A DNA stretch of 13,138 nt from Limisphaerales bacterium (GTDB taxonomy: Bacteria; Verrucomicrobiota; Verrucomicrobiia; Limisphaerales; UBA11358), in contig PKZR01000014.1 of NCBI GenBank assembly GCA_003133815.1, positions 1 through 13,138 of the forward strand. Direction: 5' to 3'. The position numbers and the translations under genes were made by a program. The notes beneath the pieces are model-generated. The model did not search any database, was not told where the DNA came from, and worked only from the letters and a program-made list of their open reading frames with translations. Below are positions 5,540-11,465 of the stretch, piece by piece (position 1 is the first letter of the stretch; the number at the start of each line of letters is the position of its first letter).

Positions 5540-7978
5540 ATGACCATTGATCCCATCTGCGGCATGACGGTGGACAAGGAAACGGCTCTCCATACCGAAC
5601 GCGATGGGCAGATGCATTATTTTTGCAGCGAACATTGCCGGAAACAATTTCTGGCCGGGAATGCACCTGCGAACGTCGCCGAGAGTTCCGGCTGTTGCTG
5701 CGAGCATCATGGTCAAGGAAACTCCAAACCAGAACCATCGTCCGCTGCAAAGTATTTTTGCCCGATGTGTCCCGGCGTGGTATCGGACAAACCGGGTGAT
5801 TGCCCGAAATGCGGAATGGCGCTGGAACAAAATGCGGTGGCGACCATCGCGTCGGCTTCCGGCAAAACCATCTTCACCTGCCCCATGCACCCGGAAGTCC
5901 AACAAAATCATCCGGGCAATTGTCCTAAGTGCGGCATGGCGTTGGAGCCGAAAACAATTTCGGCAAAGGAGGAAGAAAACCCCGAACTTGCAAACATGAC
6001 GCGGCGTTTCTGGATTGGCGCGGCGCTCGCCCTGCCAGTCTTCCTGCTGGCGATGGCGCACATGATTCCTTCGCTGAGGCATGAAAGCTGGGCGATGGGT
6101 GACACATCACGCTGGATACAATTTGCACTCGCAACTCCCGTCGTGCTGTGGGCGGGCTGGCCGTTCTTCGAACGTGGCTGGACTTCACTCGTCACCCGGC
6201 ATTTGAACATGTTCACGCTCATCGCCATCGGCGTGGGCACCGCCTATCTGTTCAGCGCAGTGGTAATGCTGGTGCCGGGGGCGTTTCCAATTTCGTTCGC
6301 AACAGATGGCAAGGTGGGAGTTTATTTCGAGGCGGCGGCGGTGATCGTTGTGCTGGTTTTGCTCGGCCAGGTGCTTGAATTGCGGGCGCGAAGCAAAACA
6401 GGCAGCGCCATCCGCGCCTTGCTGAATCTCGCACCCAAAACTGCCCACGTGGTTCAGGACAGCGAAGAACATGACGTCCCGATGGAATCCGTTCAAGCCG
6501 GGGCAAAGTTGCGTGTTCGTCCGGGCGAAAAAATTCCCGTGGACGGCGTCCTGCTCGACGGAAAAACCTCGGTGGACGAATCCATGATTTCCGGCGAGCC
6601 GATGCCCTTGGAGAAAAATGCCGGCGACAAAGTGACCGGCGGCACGCTCAACACTACCGGCAGTTTTCTCATGCAGGCCGAACACGTCGGCAGTGAAACC
6701 GTGCTGGCGCGCATCGTCAAGATGGTGGCCGACGCGCAACGCAGCCGTGCGCCGATTCAGGCGCTGGCGGACAAGGTTTCCGGCTATTTTGTTCCGACGG
6801 TGCTGACCTGTGCGGCGTTGACATTCATCCTCTGGGCATGGGCCGGCCCGGAACCGCGTTTAGCGCATGCCATCGTCAATGCGGTGGCTGTATTGATCAT
6901 CGCGTGTCCGTGCGCGCTCGGACTAGCCACACCGATGTCAGTCATGGTCGGCATCGGTCGCGGTGCGCAGGCGGGCGTGCTCATCCGCAATGCCGAAGCA
7001 ATGGAAGTCATGGAACGCGTCACCACCTTGGTCGTGGACAAGACAGGCACTCTTACCGAAGGAAAGCCACGGCTTACGCAGATCATTCCCGTTGACGGCG
7101 TCAGTGAAAATGATCTGCTGGTCACCGCCGCTTCGGTTGAACAGAACAGCGAACACCCGCTCGCCGCCGCGATTGTTCAAGGCGCAAAAGAGCGCAAGGT
7201 GAAGCTGCAACCGGTCATAGATTTTAATTCGATAACCGGCGGTGGAGTCGTCGGAAAAATCGGCGGGCGTGAAATCACCGTTGGTAAATTAAAATTCCTC
7301 CAAGAACGAAACGTCGCGGGCTTGGAAAATATCGAATCCAAGGCAACTGCATTGCAGGAGGAAGGGCAGACAGTGATGTTTGTCGCCATCAACGGCAAGG
7401 CTGCAGGAATCATCGTGGTATCCGATCCCATCAAGGCATCCACGCCGGAAGCCATTGCGCAACTGCACAAGCTCGGTTTGAAAATCATCATGCTCACCGG
7501 CGACAATGAGCGCACTGCGAACTCCGTGGCAAAAAAACTCGGTCTCGATGAAGTATCAGCGGGTGTGGAACCGAAGAACAAACACGAGCGCATCCTGCAG
7601 CTGCGCAAGCAGGGTAAAATCGTGGCGATGGCTGGGGACGGCATCAACGACGCGCCCGCACTAGCCGCCGCCAACGTCGGCCTCGCCATGGGCACCGGCA
7701 CGGACGTGGCGATGGAAAGCGCGGGCATCACGCTCGTGAAGGGAGATTTGACCGGCATCGTCAAGGCCATCAACTTGAGCCGTTCCATGATGCGGAACAT
7801 CCGGCAGAATCTTTTCTTCGCGTTCGCCTACAACGCAGTTGGCATTCCCATCGCGGCAGGTTTGCTCTATCCATTTTCCGGTTTGCTCCTGAGCCCCATG
7901 ATTGCCGGCGCGGCGATGAGCCTGAGCTCGGTCTCGGTAATCACCAACGCGCTGAGATTGCGCCATGCAAAACTGTGA
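5540..7978 (+). CDS. copA: P1B-type Cu(I)-exporting ATPase with YHS and HMBD modules
   Basis: Copper-translocating P-type ATPase of 812 residues that would pump Cu(I) (or Ag(I)) out of the cytoplasm. N-terminal order: YHS domain (1-46, DPICGMTV...YFCSEHCRKQF), a Cys/His linker (SGCCCEHHG), then two heavy-metal-binding modules, CPMCPGV...CPKCGMALE (~73-95) and CPMHPEV...CPKCGMALE (~113-137). There is no HMA CxxC domain. The pump core has SGEP, CPC (456-458) in the transport helix, DKTGT with phosphorylated Asp500, SEHPLA for nucleotide binding, TGDN (653-656) and GDGINDAP (699-706). Tyr764-Asn765 and M793-S796-S797 in the last helices are the ligand pattern of the Cu(I) subgroup (P1B-1). The start has no clear ribosome site. 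No copper chaperone or regulator of known type is adjacent. Confidence 0.93.
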   Translation: MTIDPICGMTVDKETALHTERDGQMHYFCSEHCRKQFLAGNAPANVAESSGCCCEHHGQGNSKPEPSSAAKYFCPMCPGVVSDKPGDCPKCGMALEQNAVATIASASGKTIFTCPMHPEVQQNHPGNCPKCGMALEPKTISAKEEENPELANMTRRFWIGAALALPVFLLAMAHMIPSLRHESWAMGDTSRWIQFALATPVVLWAGWPFFERGWTSLVTRHLNMFTLIAIGVGTAYLFSAVVMLVPGAFPISFATDGKVGVYFEAAAVIVVLVLLGQVLELRARSKTGSAIRALLNLAPKTAHVVQDSEEHDVPMESVQAGAKLRVRPGEKIPVDGVLLDGKTSVDESMISGEPMPLEKNAGDKVTGGTLNTTGSFLMQAEHVGSETVLARIVKMVADAQRSRAPIQALADKVSGYFVPTVLTCAALTFILWAWAGPEPRLAHAIVNAVAVLIIACPCALGLATPMSVMVGIGRGAQAGVLIRNAEAMEVMERVTTLVVDKTGTLTEGKPRLTQIIPVDGVSENDLLVTAASVEQNSEHPLAAAIVQGAKERKVKLQPVIDFNSITGGGVVGKIGGREITVGKLKFLQERNVAGLENIESKATALQEEGQTVMFVAINGKAAGIIVVSDPIKASTPEAIAQLHKLGLKIIMLTGDNERTANSVAKKLGLDEVSAGVEPKNKHERILQLRKQGKIVAMAGDGINDAPALAAANVGLAMGTGTDVAMESAGITLVKGDLTGIVKAINLSRSMMRNIRQNLFFAFAYNAVGIPIAAGLLYPFSGLLLSPMIAGAAMSLSSVSVITNALRLRHAKL

Positions 7979-7999
7979 ACCGCAGACCGTGCAGTAGGT

Positions 8000-8218
8000 C
8001 TAATCATTAATCCCGAAGTGACTGTAACCCCTGATTTGTTTCAGGACCGGTGTTACCATGGTGGCGCGGATCGTCCGGGTTTCCATCATCAAGGACAGTG
8101 AACACCAATTATCCGTGACCGTGGACTTTTCGGTGAGCAGAAGTCGCGATGTATAAATCAACGCCAAGGGCGGGGCTTTTCGTGTCGGGCCGGCGGTGCA
8201 AGGGATGGTGTGTTTCAT
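8000..8218 (-). CDS. Doubtful 72-residue hypothetical ORF
   Basis: An open frame on the minus strand (MKHTIPCTAG... ending SHFGIND) in the 320-base gap after the copper ATPase. I recognise no family. It has no Shine-Dalgarno sequence, no signal peptide and no clear motif. It is listed because it nearly fills the gap and starts with MKHT, like one DUF3494 gene, but it could well be chance. Otherwise I see nothing in 7979-8298 except weak short inverted repeats. Confidence 0.2.
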   Translation of the reverse strand: MKHTIPCTAGPTRKAPPLALIYTSRLLLTEKSTVTDNWCSLSLMMETRTIRATMVTPVLKQIRGYSHFGIND

Positions 8219-8298
8219 ATACTTTTAAGTTGGTTAATGAGCCCCCCCGGATGACCGAAAGACGGCCACCCAGGAAGACGAATTGTTAATGATATATG

Positions 8299-8472
8299 TC
8301 AGACGTTGGAGCTGGCCATGTTTTCACGGGCTTTCTCTTTCTTGTCCGAACATTTGGTGTCCGCTCCAGAATCACAACCGGATGTGGTTTTGGACGGCAC
8401 TTCGCGGCCCATCCGGATCACGACGGGTTTCTTGGTGTTGTCCGAGCACTTGCTGTCTTGTGATGTTTTCAT
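8299..8472 (-). CDS. Small Cys-containing protein with an internal repeat
   Basis: Unrecognised 57-residue, very hydrophilic, Lys/Ser/Asp-rich protein starting at ATG 8472. It carries the near-duplicate motifs DSKCSDNTKK (residues 6-15) and DTKCSDKKEK (38-47), with a third Cys in SGCDSG. There is no signal peptide or membrane span. The frame is open to 8526, but ATG 8472 begins where the repeat-bearing segment starts. It sits between the copper ATPase and the SulP gene, divergent from the latter. Metal binding by the three Cys is possible but unsupported. The start lacks a clear ribosome site, which is common for genes in this window. Confidence 0.45.
   Translation of the reverse strand: MKTSQDSKCSDNTKKPVVIRMGREVPSKTTSGCDSGADTKCSDKKEKARENMASSNV
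8342..8457. repeat. Direct repeat of 20 bp within the small ORF
   Basis: 8342-8361 and 8438-8457 match at 17 of 20 positions. On the minus strand both encode D-(S/T)-K-C-S-D-(N/K). The three differences are two third-codon-position changes plus one change that swaps Ser for Thr, a pattern that favours coding constraint. Confidence 0.6.
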
Positions 8473-8543
8473 TGTATTTATTTTTTGGTTGATGTTTGTG
8501 GTTTGGTAACAGTGCCACGATAACAATCCGCTGCATGGTTGCT

Positions 8544-8561
8544 ATGGGGTGTTTACCCCAT
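8544..8561. promoter_or_regulatory. Perfect palindrome upstream of the SulP gene
   Basis: ATGGGGT-GTTT-ACCCCAT is a perfect 7-bp inverted repeat, bracketed at a distance by CTGCAT (8531-8536) and ATGCAG (8573-8578). It lies between the divergent small gene (start 8472) and the SulP gene (start 8680). It may be an operator or a hairpin in the SulP leader. It partly resembles the DUF3494 upstream element (shared ATGGGGTGT..ACCC). Confidence 0.5.
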
Positions 8562-8679
8562 GCGCCGCATCTATGCAGGAAACGCACGTAAGGTTTTTGC
8601 CAATTTCTGCAAAGTGAATTCATTTGTATTCGGGCTCCGCACCCCCACACTTAACATCAAGGAATTTTTTCCGGTTAAA

Positions 8680-10419
8680 ATGAACATTCCGTTTTCATTC
8701 CGCCCCAAACTGGTGGATGCGCTGAAAGATTATTCGGCGCAGACGTTTTATGCCGACCTGACGGCGGGCTTCACCGTGGGCATCGTCGCGCTGCCGCTGG
8801 CCATGGCGTTTGCCATCGCTTCAGGAGTCAAGCCTGAGGCCGGAATCTTTACGGCGGTCATCGCGGGATTCCTGATTTCGGCGCTCGGCGGCACCCGGGT
8901 TTCCATTGGCGGACCGACCGGCGCATTCATCGTCATCCTTTACGGCATCTATGCGAAATATGGCGCGGAAAACCTCGCCATCTGCACCATCATGGCGGGA
9001 GTCATCCTTTTCATCATGGGCGCCGCGCGACTGGGCACGATGATCAAATTCATTCCGTATCCGGTGACAATGGGATTTACGTCCGGCATCGCGGTGCTGA
9101 TTTTCAGCACGCAGATAAAAGATTTTCTGGGCCTGAACCTGGCGAACGTTCCGTCTGATTTCGTCGAAAAGATCCAGGCTTTGGGCGAACACCTGAACAC
9201 CATTCAGCCAACCACCCTGCTGCTGGCCGCAGCATCCCTGGCAATCATCCTTTTCTGGCCCAAGAAATGGCAGCGGCGCGTGCCCGGTTCCATCGTCGCA
9301 CTGATTCTCGGCACTGCAGCGGTTGTATTGTTCCAGTTGCCCGTGGAAACTATCGGCAGCAAGTTCGGCGGAATACCCCAGACGCTGCCGCATCCGCAAA
9401 TCCCCACGCTTGCCTGGTCAAACATCAAGCACCTGTTCGAGCCAGCCACAACCATCGCGCTGCTCGCGGCCATTGAATCCCTCCTGTGCGCCGTCGTCGC
9501 CGACGGCATGATTGACGATCGCCATGATTCCAACCAGGAACTCATGGCGCAGGGCATTGCCAACATTGTCAGCCCGCTCTTCGGCGGCATCGCGGCCACC
9601 GGTGCGATTGCCCGCACCGCCACCAACATCAAATGCGGCGCGCGTTCGCCCATCGCGGGCATGGTTCACGCAGTCACACTGCTGCTCATCATTCTGGTCG
9701 CCGCGCCGCTGGCAAAATTCATTCCGCTCGCCACATTGAGCGCCGTGCTCGTCAACGTCGCGCTCAACATGGGCGAATGGCACAACTTCGGCCGACTCCC
9801 CAAATGGCCGCGCAGCGATGCCGTGGTGTTCCTCACCGCCTTCAGCCTCACGGTGGTCGTTGACCTGACCGTTGCCGTGGAGATCGGGATGGTGCTGGCC
9901 GCGATGCTCTTCATCAAACGCGTTTCCGAGACCACGCAGATCACCGCCGTGGACGAATTTTCCGAAACCGAAGGCCCGCAACATTCCCTAGTCGGCAAGT
10001 CCATTCCCAAGGGCGTGATGATTTACCGCATTTTCGGCTCGTTCTTCTTTGGCGCGGCGGACAAGCTGGAAACGGCCTTGAAACGTTCCGGTCAGGAGCC
10101 GGAAGTCCTCATATTGCGGATGAGAAAAGTCCTGGCAATGGACGCCACCGGCCTCAACGCCCTCGAAGACCTTTACGAGCGGCTGCACAAACGCGGAAAA
10201 CACATCCTGCTGAGCGGACCGCACACCCAGCCGCTCTTCATGATGGACAAGGCCGGCTTTCTGGACCGGCTCGGCAAGGAAAACGTTTGCGCCAACATCG
10301 AACTGTCGCTGGCGCGCGCACGGGAAATTCTCGGCCTGCCGCCAGCACCAACCGTGGACCCGCTTGGACAAGCCGGAAAATCCGTCATGACACCACCCAC
10401 AGGCGGCGTCACAAAATAG
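8680..10419 (+). CDS. SulP-family anion transporter with STAS domain
   Basis: Inner-membrane transporter of 579 residues in the SulP/SLC26 family, which moves sulfate, bicarbonate or dicarboxylates. The signature block is near the N-terminus: YADLTAGFTVGIVALPLAMAF, then SGVKPEAGIFTAVIAG and SIGGPTGAF, where the last is in the substrate-binding helix. Multiple hydrophobic helices continue to about residue 420. The cytoplasmic STAS domain spans ~440-545 (SFFFGAADKLE, VLAMDATGLNAL), with a Pro-rich tail. I start it at ATG 8680 (MNIPFSFRPKL), where the homologous region begins; the frame is open to 8539, but that would include the palindrome and has an atypical sequence. GGAA lies 15 bases upstream, a poor ribosome site. 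The exact substrate cannot be assigned: DauA-like C4-dicarboxylate, sulfate and bicarbonate carriers share this build, and no sulfate-assimilation or carbonic anhydrase gene is adjacent. Confidence 0.92.
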   Translation: MNIPFSFRPKLVDALKDYSAQTFYADLTAGFTVGIVALPLAMAFAIASGVKPEAGIFTAVIAGFLISALGGTRVSIGGPTGAFIVILYGIYAKYGAENLAICTIMAGVILFIMGAARLGTMIKFIPYPVTMGFTSGIAVLIFSTQIKDFLGLNLANVPSDFVEKIQALGEHLNTIQPTTLLLAAASLAIILFWPKKWQRRVPGSIVALILGTAAVVLFQLPVETIGSKFGGIPQTLPHPQIPTLAWSNIKHLFEPATTIALLAAIESLLCAVVADGMIDDRHDSNQELMAQGIANIVSPLFGGIAATGAIARTATNIKCGARSPIAGMVHAVTLLLIILVAAPLAKFIPLATLSAVLVNVALNMGEWHNFGRLPKWPRSDAVVFLTAFSLTVVVDLTVAVEIGMVLAAMLFIKRVSETTQITAVDEFSETEGPQHSLVGKSIPKGVMIYRIFGSFFFGAADKLETALKRSGQEPEVLILRMRKVLAMDATGLNALEDLYERLHKRGKHILLSGPHTQPLFMMDKAGFLDRLGKENVCANIELSLARAREILGLPPAPTVDPLGQAGKSVMTPPTGGVTK

Positions 10420-10423
10420 CCCA

Positions 10424-10516
10424 TGCGACTTCGGAGAAACGGGCAATGTCGTGGTGATGGATGGCTTCAAGGAAATTGCTCGGCTCAAGCCTTTAAAGCA
10501 TTTTAGCGAAGATTGA
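10424..10516 (+). pseudogene. Possible remnant of a leucine-rich-repeat-type protein
   Basis: Just after the SulP stop, a plus-strand frame reads VVMDGFKEIARLKPLKHFSED and ends at TGA 10514-10516. The spacing resembles the 'G-x-x-x-I-x-x-L-x-x-L-x-x-L' pattern of bacterial leucine-rich repeats. There is no start codon with a ribosome site and only about one repeat, so this would be a decayed fragment at most. The match is by eye and may be chance. Confidence 0.2.
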
Positions 10517-10683
10517 GAGAATCGTCCGTGTCCCTTTGAAAATCCGCGCGTGGGATTGGTATTGATATTTTGCCCACCGCCTGCCACGTCATGGCCAAAT
10601 GACTGCGCGACGTTTGCGGTCTGCCGGAAGGCGAATGCGGCGTGGTTGAACAACAATGCAACGAAGGAACAAGGTTTTCCGGC

Positions 10684-10707
10684 TTGGTTTCTTGGTTTCT
10701 TGGTTGT
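10684..10707. repeat. Short 8-bp tandem repeat
   Basis: TTGGTTTC TTGGTTTC TTGGTTGT, nearly three copies, in otherwise featureless non-coding DNA between SulP and the repeat array. It looks like a simple sequence repeat. Confidence 0.5.
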
Positions 10708-10731
10708 TCAAAGAAAACTTCAAGATGAAAT

Positions 10732-10751
10732 GAGCCTCCTCACGTCGGCTC
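10732..10751. repeat. Short inverted repeat, possible dispersed intergenic element
   Basis: GAGCC (10732-10736) and GGCTC (10747-10751) pair around a 10-base loop. The wider motif GAGCCTCCTCACGTCGGCTC resembles the sort of small hairpin repeated between genes in some genomes, but only one copy is in this window, so this is a suggestion. Confidence 0.25.
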
Positions 10752-10817
10752 CTACGTTATGGAGGCCAAAAATCCCGCCCGACGGCAAATATCCCCTAAA
10801 CGGCTGGTTTTGAACTG

Positions 10818-11237
10818 GTAACTAGCGTTTCTGCCCATTTTCAGCCTCCCAAAATAGTCCAAGCAAGCGTTGCTGCCCTAGTTTAAGGAGCTTGGAGGCT
10901 TGCAGTAACAATTGCTGCTGCTCAAAAAATAGTTTTGGGGTGCACAGCAACGGTTACTGCGGGTCTAAAAAGAGTTTTTGACATGGAAGCAACGTTTGCT
11001 CCCCTGTTTTAAGGAGTCTGGAGGCTTGCACCATCGATTGCTGCTGCTCAAAAAAGAGTTTTTGGGTGGGCAGTAACGGTTGCTGCTGGTCCAAAAAGAA
11101 TTTTTTACAGGGCAGCAACGCTTGCTCCGGGTTCGAAAAGTCCTTTTTGCAGGATGGTAATGGCTGCTGCGGGATCAAGATGCCATTTTTAGAAGACAGC
11201 AATGCTTGCCACCGGATGTATTTCTTCTCGGATTCGC
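10818..11237. repeat. Array of ~10 palindrome-centred repeats, exact 42-bp period
   Basis: The imperfect palindrome GCAGYAACGNTTGCTGC begins at 10860, 10902, 10944, 10986, 11028, 11070, 11112, 11154 and 11196, each exactly 42 bases after the last, with a more decayed unit at 10818. The ideal form GCAGCAAC-G-GTTGCTGC is a perfect 8-bp inverted repeat; the unit at 11070 differs from it at one base. Spacers also carry a weaker inverted repeat, CAAAAA-GAG-TTTTTG (clearest in units 11028 and 10944). Units 10860-10985 and 10986-11111 match as a 126-bp block at 102 of 126 positions. Units are too diverged for a CRISPR. Both strands are almost open (14 codons per unit), each with one internal stop and no proper start. 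Function unknown: a protein-binding array, a structured RNA or a decayed repeat-coding gene. Confidence 0.8.
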
Positions 11238-11465
11238 GTATATCTTAAGCGCAGACACGAAAACATCGTCGCCGCCCTGACCATCAGGCAATTCTCGACG
11301 AGCGGATTGCAAAGAAGCTGGAGAGATGAATTGTTGCCGTCACCAGACCGCAACCGTCTCCCGAAAAATCCGCTCGACAAATATCATTTATCAGGCACTT
11401 TCCGCCAGCTTGTAATGTGAGGGGCTTGTATTTAGAAGACTAATTCGCGGCAAACAATAAATCCT
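11238..11465. other. Non-coding leader region of the propeller gene
   Basis: Between the repeat array and the start codon at 11466 I find no convincing gene. A plus-strand frame runs through to 11420 but lacks a good start. The region just before the gene is AT-rich (CTTGTATTTAGAAGACTAAT at 11427-11446) and probably holds the promoter, though no clear -35/-10 pair or ribosome site can be named. Confidence 0.3.

Noticed and set aside
7983..8002. Terminator after the copper ATPase (AGACC...GGTCT)
   Set aside because: The stem is only 5 bp and no T run follows.
8022..8042. Possible fourth copy of the DUF3494 upstream element (CTGTAACCCCTGATTTGT)
   Set aside because: Only about half the element matches, with gaps, and the CATGGGG half is absent; likely chance.
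8539..8679. 47-residue N-terminal extension of the SulP protein
   Set aside because: It would encode part of a perfect palindrome, its sequence is unlike SulP N-termini, and the family region begins at ATG 8680.
10550..10813. 87-residue plus-strand ORF
   Set aside because: No ribosome site, covers a simple repeat and a hairpin, and has no recognisable domain; only its last codons are noted in a finding.
10818..11237. CRISPR array
   Set aside because: Repeats are periodic but diverged from unit to unit, 'spacers' are also repeated, and no cas-like gene is nearby.
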